From the NCBI RefSeq assembly GCF_945859685.1, contig NC_079147.1, positions 305,038,485 to 305,102,484 on the forward strand: a stretch of DNA of 64,000 nt, written 5' to 3'. This document shows, piece by piece, positions 50,618 through 60,945 of this stretch. The notes beneath the pieces are model-generated. The model saw only the letters and a list, made by a program, of their open reading frames with translations, was not told the DNA's origin and searched no databases. A program made the translations under genes and the position numbers. The stretch is from Eupeodes corollae. Its lineage: Eukaryota > Arthropoda > Insecta > Diptera > Syrphidae. The stretch's first letter is position 1; the number at the start of each line of letters is the position of its first letter.

Positions 50618-50770
50618 GTAAAGAATGAAAAGAAAAGAAGAGAAATCAGGACAAGGGCGCCTCTTGCTTGCAACAAACTTTCTCCCACACGCCACGCCAT
50701 CCATCCTGACTTCTCCCTCTAACATCCCACTCCTAACGGCCGCCCAGCCCACCCACTGTTTTAATTACAG

Positions 50771-50997
50771 AAAAAGCAATTACATTTGTCACTTTCATCA
50801 GCATCGTCATCATCTCATCCCCCTCTTTACATGCATATAACCTCCTCATCGTTTCTCATCACACTTTAATCATGAAGCGTTTTTTATTCTTCTTTTGCTG
50901 CTTTAGCTATTTTTTCTTCTTCTGTCAAATTCATAGTTTTTTAACGCCGCCCGCTGCCGTCGCGCCACCAGCGCCAGCTTCCGCCATCCATGCGAAG
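50771..50997 (+). CDS. Candidate exon B with signal-peptide-like ORF
   Basis: The acceptor is TTTTAATTACAG ending at 50770, with CTAAC strings 35-60 bases upstream as branch candidates. The donor at 50998 is a perfect AAG followed by GTAAGT. Within the exon an ATG at 50872 opens exactly 42 codons to the donor (phase 0). The N-terminus, MKRFLFFFCCFSYFFFF, is strongly hydrophobic like a signal peptide or anchor, followed by an Ala/Pro-rich stretch (TPPAAVAPPAPASA) encoded by DNA much richer in G+C than its surroundings. A 12-codon upstream ORF starts at 50831. This could be the first coding exon of a secreted protein continuing downstream of the window's known sequence. The Phe-run may also come from a simple TTC/TTT tract, so caution is needed. 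Confidence 0.3.
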
Positions 50998-51600
50998 GTA
51001 AGTTGTCAGAAAATATATATAAGCACAACATACGACGAGGAACGAGGAGCTTTTTTCTTTCATCTTAATTTTGTTCGCACAATGTTAGTTCATATAGTAG
51101 ATATCTGGCTTTAAGGATATATCTTTATAGGGGCATTCACTTAACGGTATATGGATGCGTGTTAAGGATATGAGAACCGTATATGTATGAAGAATGAATG
51201 TAAATATAATGCCACCGTGTGAAATTAAGAAAAGCGGATGAGCGAGTGCGAGTGCCATAATATATAGAGGACGGATATGAGAGGAAAATTAGGAAGCCTT
51301 TGATCATTAAATGATGTGCACTCTTGACACTTTTGATTTTCAAGATTGAAAGTGATGACGAGAGTGGATATAATCATGAAAGCAGAAAAAATATTATCTC
51401 ACATAGAAAATCATGTAATTTTATGTTTTCTATCTGCAAAGAAGAATTTTTTATTTTTGTACTTTAAGTTTAAGAGTGTCTTTGCATCAATTATTTGAAA
51501 TTGAACTGTCATTTTTTATAATCCCAGGAGCTATATGTCATTCAATGATTTAAAAGAGTTACTGTAAATATAGAAACGTTGCATTAAAATGGTGAATTTT
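50998..51600. other. Spacer after candidate exon B
   Basis: AT-rich and without features. Confidence 0.5.
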
Positions 51601-52440
51601 AGAAGCATCTAAATCACTTTCAAATGTAGTAAATTTGACAGATAGCAAGAAATATTGGTTTGTTATTCAATTTTCCTTTTCAAACTGGCAATACCATGTA
51701 AACAACAGCAAATTTGACAGCAGTTGTCAAATTAAAATTCTTGTTATTACCTTAAACTAGTTGCTATCTGAGAATGCAGAGATTCTAGAAGCATATAAAT
51801 CACTTTCAAATGTAGTTAATTTGACAGATAGCAAGAAATGTTAGTTTTTATTCATGTTTACTTTTCAAACTGGCAAAACCATGAAAATCACAGCGAATTT
51901 GATAGCAGTTGTCAAATTCAAATTATTTGTATTCTTTTAAATTATTTGTAATCTGAGAATGCAGAGATGGATTCTAGAAGCATATAAATCACTTTCAAAT
52001 GTAGTTAATTTGACTAATTTGACAGATAGCAAGAAATGTTGGTTTTTATTCAAGTTTACTTTTCAAACTGGCAATACCATGAATATTACAGCGAACTTGA
52101 CAGCAGTTGTCAAATTCAATTTTTTTTATTAATGGTTGGCAACTGACAAATGACGTAAGTTGAGAACTTTATTGACAAGAATTAAACTTCAGTGTCTTTA
52201 TTTCTCCAACATTTCACACTTTAATAAAACAAATCTTAAAGGACACATCTGTTGAAGAAGTTTAGTTTCCAAAGTGACAACCAATTTGACAGCAGCTGTC
52301 AATTTACTTTAATTCACATTTGAATGTATTGTTTTAAAAAAGAAGGAATCCGTAAATTCAATGGAAGTTCCTCAAGGCTCAACAAAATGCAGTAACAACA
52401 ACCAATTTGACAGTGTTGTCAAATCACTTGAATTGGTATT
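51601..52440 (+). repeat. Tandem array of about 187-bp units with TTTGACA palindromes
   Basis: Three units begin at AGAAGCAT at 51601, 51787 and 51976 (periods 186 and 189). Each holds AAATCACTTTCAAATGTAG, TTTGACAGATAGCAAGAAAT, CTTTTCAAACTGGCAA-ACCATG, and the palindrome-like TTGACAGCAGTTGTCAAAT (TTGATAGCAGTTGTCAAAT in unit 2). Unit 3 has an extra TTTGACTAA insertion. Two further isolated palindromes, CAATTTGACAGCAGCTGTC near 52284 and CAATTTGACAGTGTTGTC near 52404, look like decayed units. No coding potential. Confidence 0.9.
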
Positions 52441-54528
52441 TAAGTTTATTCCATAGAATTCCTTTAAAACTTAAGAAAAGGAAAATGCTGTACATGTTTT
52501 ATATTTCAGAAGTTGATCAAAAATAATCAAATATTTCTTCAAGACCTTAAGAAAAATAAATCCTTAAAGACTAAACACATTCAATTCAATCGCTTTCAAT
52601 AATTTATTTCCAAACTTTATCATGTGTTGTACGAGTATAGATATTATAAAAGTTTCTATGTTTTTGACTTGTCAGTTGTCACATTATATATTATGTATAG
52701 AACACAATATCAAATAAACTTCTAATTTAATTTGTTGCTGTCAAAGTCAAATAAATATACAAAATACAAACATATATGTACATCTACTTCATTAATTGAA
52801 GGAAGCCAACAAAATAATATGTATAAACGAGGCTAAGAAAACAGGCATAGGTTGGCTACATGAAGAAAACTCTTCATTTTCAATCGAATAAAGGTGATAA
52901 CACAATTCTCACATTGGAATTTATATACCCAAGTAGGTTGATAGAGGAATAAATTTTCAAAAAACAAATCAAAATTGTCAAATCCATGAGACATAAAGGT
53001 ACGAGTACACCTTCCAATCAATAAGAAGAAATTCATCATCAATTTGTTGAAAATATACATGAACATATATGTTTTTATAGGTAAGAAAGAGACAAACTCA
53101 TGCCATCATAATGTATCTATTCTAATAGACAATCTGTGTGAATTTTCCTTGCGGTTAACCATAACAGTAATAATAAATAATTGCCAGTCATTCGTCTCGA
53201 TTCGTTCGTTCTTCATCTTCACAAAACCTTACCCCTCTCCCTCCACAGGTCACAACACATCATCATCATCATCAAAGGCAAGGCACAAACATTATATTCT
53301 ATCTTAACCTATCTACAAATTTGGCCAACAAAAAAGAATAAAAATAAAGGAGATAGAAAGCTCAAATACAAAAACACACGTCCATGTTGTTTATACCTTT
53401 ATGGCGTAATTGCTTACAATTTGTATAAGAATCTTCAAAAGCCATTTCTATTGAACGTCAAACATTGAACGAACGAACGAATGGACGGACGGACAAGCCA
53501 TAAAGAGGTCTGGGACTTGATACATGGTAATCAATTTTCTTTGAATCCATATACCATATATTTCCATCTAACAAAATATTTATACATAGATATAGAGACA
53601 AGAAGATAGAACATGAGGTGCAACTTTCACTCCCAAGGTGGCGATGTCGTCTCTCTACTCGTACAGTAAAATCTTTGTCCCTTCTTTGACCCTCTGACGT
53701 TTAAGTTACCTACTTCTTTCTGGTATACCTAAATGTTTTGACATTCAACTCCCATTGTAATATTTATCTCTTTTGCTATCAAAAATATATATAATCAAAT
53801 AATAACCACAAAATATAGTTTCTATCGATAACTGCATCAACAGTATTATATTTATATCTATCTCTATCTCTTTTACTTTTACTGATACCTGTCTTTGATG
53901 TGCATTCAGGTGACAGTGACAGTTTGTGGAACAACTACTCTACACTTTACACTCTATCCATATCGTTACAATTTTATGTAGCAGGAACCTAAATGTCAAA
54001 TCAAGTGGTTTTTGGGAAAACTCATCCGTATAGATATTGTTATTCAAATTGCATATTATGCTCCATTGGTTTACATTTGCATTCCAAAGTTTTTGAATAT
54101 TATCAAAGAGTTTGGACTTGTTTTCTGTTTCTTTTTGTTGTTTTGCTGTCAAAAATTATAATGAAGAAAAAAAAATATAATAATATTCAAAAGAGACAAA
54201 AAATCAAGTGTGACAACAAACAATGATGAGTCATCATGGGATAATCTATTTTACTTGTGAACTGTCAAAAAGTCTAAAGTGACACCTTATGACACTGGCA
54301 TTCAATTATAGTTCATATTTATGTTATGTTGATATTTTGTTGATAGATAGAGAAGAAAAACAACAACACAAAATTTTATCAAAAAGAAGAATGAGAAGAA
54401 GCAGCAAAGATCCATTTCCATTCTATTAGCCACAATTATTATGATGGACAGATATGGGATAAATTTGACTGATGCCACCGAAAAAAAAAATGGCTATACG
54501 CAACTGTGACATCAGAGCAGAGCAGTGC

Positions 54529-54546
54529 TGCGGCGGCGGCGGCGGA
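54529..54546. repeat. CGG microsatellite
   Basis: Six CGG units in AT-rich surroundings. Confidence 0.85.
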
Positions 54547-54909
54547 GGGAAGATATAACAAAGCTTTATATACATAACATAGATAGATTGAAGAAGCGCT
54601 GCTTCAAGTTTCGGTGGCAACGAAAACCAAACCTCATCAAGTTCAAGCGATTGATGGGACTTTAAGGGCTGTCAAAGCGAGTTTTATCTACATAATATTT
54701 TTTTCTTATTCTTGATTTTTTTTTTATTTTTAATGGGTGTATCGAAAGAGGGTGGTGGTGGTTTAAGTACTTTTTTTGTTCGTCTTTATTTTTGATTGAT
54801 GAAAGATAAACAAGTTATGGGAAGATGAAAAAAAAAAGATGGGAAATTAGATTGAATGTGGGGCAAGTTGTTTTTGGTGGTAATGTTAAGTAAAGTGATG
54901 CCGTCATAA

Positions 54910-54928
54910 GCAGCAGCAGCAGCAGCAG
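54910..54928. repeat. CAG microsatellite
   Basis: Six CAG units. There is no open frame that would make it a polyglutamine tract of a supported gene. Confidence 0.85.
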
Positions 54929-56014
54929 GGCAACACGGTCTATATTATGATGGGTTGACTCACCAAAGAAACACACAACCAAAAAAAATAAATATATAAA
55001 CCCGGCCTAGTACCTAATCTCGAATTGTAATGATGATTAATTGCTCGAAGCTATATGCCCCATCTATATGTCGATTACAAGAAACCCAATTAATTATTTT
55101 TTTTCTTGTTCATTCTCCATCTCATCTTTTTTTTTACTTTTTTTTCTACTTATCCGAATAACCCGACTTCGATTTTTGGTCAGGGTAAAGAGAAACAACA
55201 ACAAGAGGGAAAGAGAAAAAAAATCAAGACAAAATCTTTCTTGGGTCTAATAGAGGTGACGGAGTTAATTGTTTTCTTACATCTCTCCGACAACAACGCG
55301 TGTTTTATCCCTCTTTTGCTTGGCTATATATAGGCTCTAGTCTTTGCATCACTCTCAAGAATTCCAATTCAATTCTATTTGTTATGGCCGTTAAATAAAA
55401 TAATAGACAAAACAAAAACGGTAAAAGAATTTTCTAATTAAACTCCAGTCTTAGCGGTTCTATAAATGGATTTTTAAAAAGATTAATTCTTTTTTAAATC
55501 TTTTCGTTTTTTTTTTTAATTTTTAATTGAGAAAAGGTCTATTTTGTATGAACAACTATTTTTGTTTAAGCTCTTAAATTGTGTGGTAGGTTTTTTTGGA
55601 TTAGGTATATGTTGCCTAAAATGATTTAAGTAGAGAACAAAATGAAAAGCCTCCGGAGATCAATCATTGTTAGGATAGACACAGAAACTTGACGGATGAT
55701 GTGCGAATATTGGCGTCAATGAGTCAAAAGATTTGCTCTTTGTTTGCTACGTCAAAGTTTTGATTAATATAAAGAATTAAATAATTTTAAGTTGTAGATT
55801 ATCTTTGTTTTAAAGATGTTTTGTGGATTAATTATGAAGCACTAGTTCCTCATAACCTACACACATTTAATTTGACAGCTGATAATAATGAATTGTCAAA
55901 AGATATAAGAATCATCCTTTTTGTTTTTACTTGCGAAACAACGGAACTATTTGGCGTGTATTGCATTTGTAAAAAATGTCGAACTCTAAATTGTAATTAA
56001 ACATGACATTAAGG

Positions 56015-56279
56015 CGTAGTACCCGTAGCGTCATAGTTAGTGCGTTGGATTGTCACGCAAAGGGTTTTGGGTTCAATCCTGTGCCACCTAACTTTTTTTA
56101 CGGGTACTACCTCTTGCGAGGAATTGACAAAGACGTTCGGATTCAGCATATAAACTGTAGGTCCCTTCCATCTCTGACAACATTACTCGCACGCAGGAAT
56201 GGTTGACAGTTGTAATTCACTAGGCCCTGGTTCTTCATGGACTGCTGCGCCACCTACTTTATTTATTTTTATTTTATTT
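56015..56279 (+). mobile_element. tRNA-derived SINE, second copy, 12-bp target duplication
   Basis: Uninterrupted copy of the element at 39146. The head is GTAGCGTCATAGTTAGTGCG, the B-box-like part is GGGTTCAATCC, and the body shares ACGGGTACTACCTCTTG, TAAACTGTAGGTCCC, GGAATGGTTGACAGTTG and CACTAGGCCCTGGTTCTTC. The tail is TTTATTTTTATTTTATTT. Target duplication ATGACATTAAGG is perfect at 56003-56014 and 56280-56291. The sequence just after the second copy (CCTAGTTCACACACGACTG and GCGCCATC) resembles the 3' end of the same SINE, so this copy may have inserted into the tail of an older one. Confidence 0.88.
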
Positions 56280-56291
56280 ATGACATTAAGG

Positions 56292-59200
56292 TCCTAGTTC
56301 ACACACGACTGTAGCGCCATCTTAAGTAAGTAAGACATTGCGGTTTTAGAGTATTTGAAAAAAGTGACTTTTTGGATACAAAAACAAATTCGAGCGACCT
56401 AGCCGTGCATTTTATTTTAAAAAAATCACAAGACTATTCTAATGTTCTATTACATTTTTAAACACTTCATTTGATTATTCAGAATACCTGAAGATTCTAT
56501 ATTTTAACAAAATCCTCAATCTGTCAAAAAAAATCAACATCTGTCAAACCAAAACTCTCTAAACAAATCTTGTTTTGGGTTCCTCATTTCCTCGGTTCTT
56601 GGAGATTTGGTTTGCTTGAAAACACTATACTCTTCTATATAAGCACTTAAAAAACAAGAAGCATCTTTCGGATTTTCAACCTCTTTGTCTATTTTATATT
56701 GTTTCACTGATTCTGTTCTCGTATACAAGTATAAACAATCTTTATCTTACACTTGAAATAAAACACCATCAAGTTTAAGGGTTGCACCCTTTTTGGGCGC
56801 CAGCTATGGTGCGGGTATTGTTATGTGTACTCACTATGTCAAAAACCAAACCACAGAAGAGCCATTAATACTTGACGGTAGCCTAAGGCTCATTAATCGC
56901 GATTACTCGAAACACTCACTCAAAAATACCACCACCCCACCGTTCCGCCACCATATCGCCCCATATCATCATCACCAGGTATAAAGAGACTACTTTGGAG
57001 AGGGGTTTCTTGAGCAAACTATACTTTTATACCGAGGTTGAACATACCTCCACCATCGATATATTGTAACCAATGGGAACTTAACGAGTTGAAATGTCAA
57101 GCACCTTAAAGAAGGTTAAAAAGACTTGGATTTTCTTCTTCTCTTCTTCTAGTACAATGTAATGCATGTGAATAAAATACCCTCCATACCTGTTCTAGTT
57201 TCAATTTTCTTCGTTTTTTTTTGTGTGGTGTGTTTGGTAATTTGAAGTGTAAGTTCTTTCACTCACCCTTCTCTGATGATACTTATATAGCTTGAGGTTC
57301 ATTTTTCTTAACGTATTTGGACCCCTTTTTGCAATCAACACCCGCAACGAATTGTTTTGGTATTTGCGGGTTAGCACTTTCTGAGAAGGGTTTTTTTTTT
57401 AATTTTCACAGTCGTCATCGTGTTCGTCAAGATCCGAATGCCATACAATATCTTCCTTCTCGATTAAATGGTATTTGACCGAAATAGTTTAATGGAGAAA
57501 GTTCAATTCCAAAGCAGCTCGATATACTATAGTGGGAGGGTTATTTCTTGAAGTACGAACCAAGCCAAGACTTTTCGAACGACAACCATCAGAAGTGGAA
57601 TGACCTGCAGTATTTCACCATACCCCATATATCTACCTATAGAAGACTTTCAAGTATGTATATATGTTGGGATTGGGATTATTTGCCGCTAGAATGCATT
57701 TCTTGGCAGAGGGTCAAAATGTTGGGCGAGGCTAATATCTTTTTATGTCACTATTTTACTGGGGTAATATTATGTTTTCCCCGTTTTTATTGCGACCTAA
57801 TGCGAATGAAATACCATCAAACCACCATCGCTCACTAAATGAAGATGAAGATGAGGATGCTCCTTCCTGGAAAGACGTACCTACGTAACTTATGTATATG
57901 ATGTTCATTTTTCATTAAATTAATGAAGACGCTCGAAATAACTCAAGGAACCACTTTTTTCTTCTTTTTTTTTGGTAAATTTGATGCCAACTCTAATTGG
58001 AAAATATTACGTCATAAGAAAGTTCTTATGATGCTAACAACCTTCCTTCCTATATCTACCCAACTATCTATAACTACTTTAAAAATTCTTAGTTATGAAT
58101 GTCAAAATAAGTTGGCATTGGAGCTTTTTTTTGTTAATTTTTTGCTCAGTGCTCGTGCTCGGCTCATCTTGGAAGAAAATTGCTATCAAAATGAGAAAAC
58201 TTTGGCCTAGTTTTTAGTCGTAAATTTATTACCCAAAAATGTTCTTACATAGCAAACGATGCAGTGGGGTAGGAAAAGGAGAGGGAGGAGGTAGAGAAGT
58301 TTGAAAAGGAGGTTCATATCGCAAGGTAAGATGATTGCGAGTCCCGAAAACCAAAAACTCATGGGGTTGAAAGTTGAGGTTGTACTTGTAGTCATCAGGG
58401 CACAATTTAAGCCTTTTGCGGAAAGCCATAATGTAAAGCGTTTCAGTGTTCCTGCTTCTCGAATTCGTATATATTTGAATTCGTATTTGTCGTCAGCGCG
58501 ACAACGACGGCGTCGTCGTCGGTCGTTGTCGACAACGCATTAACAAAGACACTATACTTCTATATTCCCGCACTGGAAATGCAATACTTAAGGATGCTGA
58601 TGATGATGATGAGAAAAAGGGTTTTACGTGCTGAGACGGTCGGAGGTAGTGCGGTGGTGGTGCCTCTCTTGTGCCTCCAAAACAATCGGGCTTCCTTCGA
58701 ATTTTCCTTAAAGAAGCAGAATTGTTATATAGGGACTTATGTGATATCTTTTTTGGTATGTTTATATATCTCCGACGGCACATGAACTTATTCTCTATAT
58801 AGAAGGATGTAGTATATTGCTTCTACTTATTTCATGGGTGAATAATCGTACCGTCATGTTTTTGGAAAATTGATATAAGTACCTACAAGTCTAATGGGAT
58901 TATTCGAGTGAAGGAAAAGATTAAATGCCTTTTCTCTGTGTGTGATACGAGTTTGTTCGGTTTTGTTTCTCTCAGTTATTTGTTGTTGTTGTTGTTGTTG
59001 TTTTTTTGTTTTCTTTTGGAAAATACTCTACAAGATGCTACCGCAAAATCAATTAAGTTCACCCCAATCGGTTTACCGCACACTAATTCACCACACTCAA
59101 GCACACACAGAGAGAGACATCTGAGAAGGGAATTGATATAGGCTTAGAAAAGCTTAGAAGAGGAAAACGAAAAACCATCAGCTGACAAAAAATACGGCTC

Positions 59201-59708
59201 TAACAACGACGACGATGCGAAGCAGCATATTACATGTATGAAAATTCAAAATTAGAAATACTTTTAAAGCTTAATTTAAAGAAATTACATTTTTATACAC
59301 CTACACATAGCCAAACAAAAAAATCGTTTGCATTGAATTTTCATCGATTTATTTAAAAGTTAAAAATAAACCAATAATGTAGGATTTTATATGGAGATAA
59401 CTGGCAGAAGGGGAAATCAGATTATTTTGTGCAATAGAATCTTATTATATTTTAGTAATTCACTATGAGTAGACGATTCCAATTCAAAAACGCTTCACAC
59501 TTTCTTAGAAGCCATTTTGTTTTTTTTAAGTGCAATTTTGTTAACTGTTATGTTAAGCATGAAAATGATTTAAGACTTAAAAAAATACTGATATTTCGTA
59601 TCCTAAGAGTACGAGTAATTATTCTTAAGGAGTACCTTACAGAAACTATTATCCCAAGATAAATAATCTTCCCGATGCTATATATATGTAAAAATAAGAA
59701 GAAAAAAA
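56292..59708. other. Spacer, one lone box, no supported gene
   Basis: A minus-strand TGGCGCCCAA with no further match to the consensus lies at 56785-56802. GAT units occur near 58595-58610 and GTT units at 58981-59000. CGTCG-rich sequence lies at 58490-58530. A TCGCAAG followed by GTAAGA near 58325 and an acceptor-like run ending TTCTAG near 57151 have no coding partner. Confidence 0.45.
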
Positions 59709-60129
59709 GTTCCACGTTGGGCGCCATTTATGACATTTTAAAAGCATTTTAAATTTAACCACTTAAATACATAAAGGAAAGGTAAAATACGAATGAAGAT
59801 ACAATAAGTTTATAGTGTTTATGTACAACATTTCAAAATTATTTTAAGTTTTTGACCCTGTTATTGTTTTTACAAAGGTTTAAACATTAAAGTTTTTCAT
59901 AATTCAAGACCAACTGAATAACTTATTCATTAAGTTTTCATGCATTCAATAGTAAGTCTTCAGTAAGTCTTAAAATTGTATTTTATAATAAAAAAAAGAA
60001 GATTGAGTTTCACGTTGGGCGCCATTTATGACCTGCCCATAGAATTGGAAGTTGAACTACTTACTATGTTAAATATAAATTTAGATGTAACAACTTAAGA
60101 CTATTAATTTACAATAATAATAAAAATTA

Positions 60130-60945
60130 GTGTGAGCTCTCTAGATTCTGATTTTGTTGTTGCAATATATGTTGTCCGGGAGCATAGGGGAGCAACAAGA
60201 TCCATCCACCTATCCCGATTCACCGCAACTGACCGAGCCTCCTTCAAAACTGATCACCTCCAACTTGCCTTTGGTCTTCCAACGCGTCTATTACCCTGGT
60301 GATTCTATTGGACGGATTGTTTTGCTATATTGTGGTCCGGTTTCCTCAGTGTATGGCCTATCCAACGCCCTTTACGTTGTATGATGTTTGCTTTCAATTT
60401 TTTCTTACCGGTCCTCTTCAACAGCTCAACGTTAGAAATGGTTTGCGGCCACCGGATCTTCAGAATACAGCACAGACAACGGTTAACGAAAGCTTGTAGT
60501 GATGTTGGCAGAGCATTTCCATGTCTCAGAAGCATATAACAGCACTGATTTGACGTTGGATTCGAAGAGGTTCAACTTGGTGCGTAGCGATATTTTGCTA
60601 GAGTTCCACTCAAGAGAAAGGACTCCAAATGCACTACGGGCTTTGTTTATTCTACTGTTAACATCCAGGTCCGTTCCGCAATCGAGAGCTATAAAACTTC
60701 CCAGATATTTAAACTGCTCGACCTCCTCTATAATCCCCTGCCTTAGAATAACTTGTGTGCTTTGGCCCGTGGTCATTACTTTGGTCTTTTTTGTGTTAAT
60801 CCTTAAGCCAGCCACATCTCTATTTAATTGCAGTGAATGACACATCTGATTTAAGCCTGCCGTGTTCTTAGCCATGAGATATATATCGTCAGCATAATCT
60901 ACGTGGCTAAGCTTGTCAAACAGACTCCATCGGAGTTGCAAGGGT
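60130..60945 (-). mobile_element. 5'-truncated non-LTR retrotransposon (LINE) fragment
   Basis: The minus strand encodes the middle and C-terminal part of a LINE ORF2. In order these are the last part of the reverse transcriptase with YADD near 60890, the thumb/connection region, and a C-terminal DRWMDLVAPLCS-like end near 60175-60215. The 5' end is cut at about 60941-60945, just before the catalytic YADD motif, so finger and palm motifs, the endonuclease and any ORF1 are absent. The 3' end is AT-rich with ATT-like units near 60110-60130. The clade looks RTE-like or a related one from the K-YLGS and INKAR patterns, but I cannot fix it without a search. I could not identify a clear target duplication. 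Confidence 0.85.
60172..60941 (-). pseudogene. LINE reverse transcriptase remnant with frame breaks
   Basis: The first segment (60941 to about 60490) has LSHVDYADDIYLMAKN, then GLRINTKKTKVM, EQFKYLGSFI, VNSRINKARSAFGVL and KSVLLYASETWK. A frameshift near 60490 moves to the next frame (about 60502-60305) with LQAFVNRCL, ILKIRWPQTISN and RWIGHTLRKPDHNI. A stop near 60305 and another shift precede the last segment, ARSVAVNRDRWMDLVAPLCS. At least two frameshifts and internal stops make it non-functional, though its motifs are still easily read, so the insertion is of moderate age. The family normally copies its RNA at a nicked target. This copy cannot. Confidence 0.85.

Larger units (their letters stand above)
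52441..56002. other. Long spacer, no supported gene
   Basis: Contains a TATAG followed directly by GTAAGA at 53081 (weak ratchet-like site, short pyrimidine tract) and an acceptor-like CCCTCCACAG near 53249. There are also GGC (54529-54546) and CAG (54910-54928) microsatellites and AT-rich sequence without coding signals. Confidence 0.45.

Noticed and set aside
60154..60840. Four + strand frames over the LINE
   Set aside because: They are antisense shadows of the minus-strand reverse transcriptase remnant.
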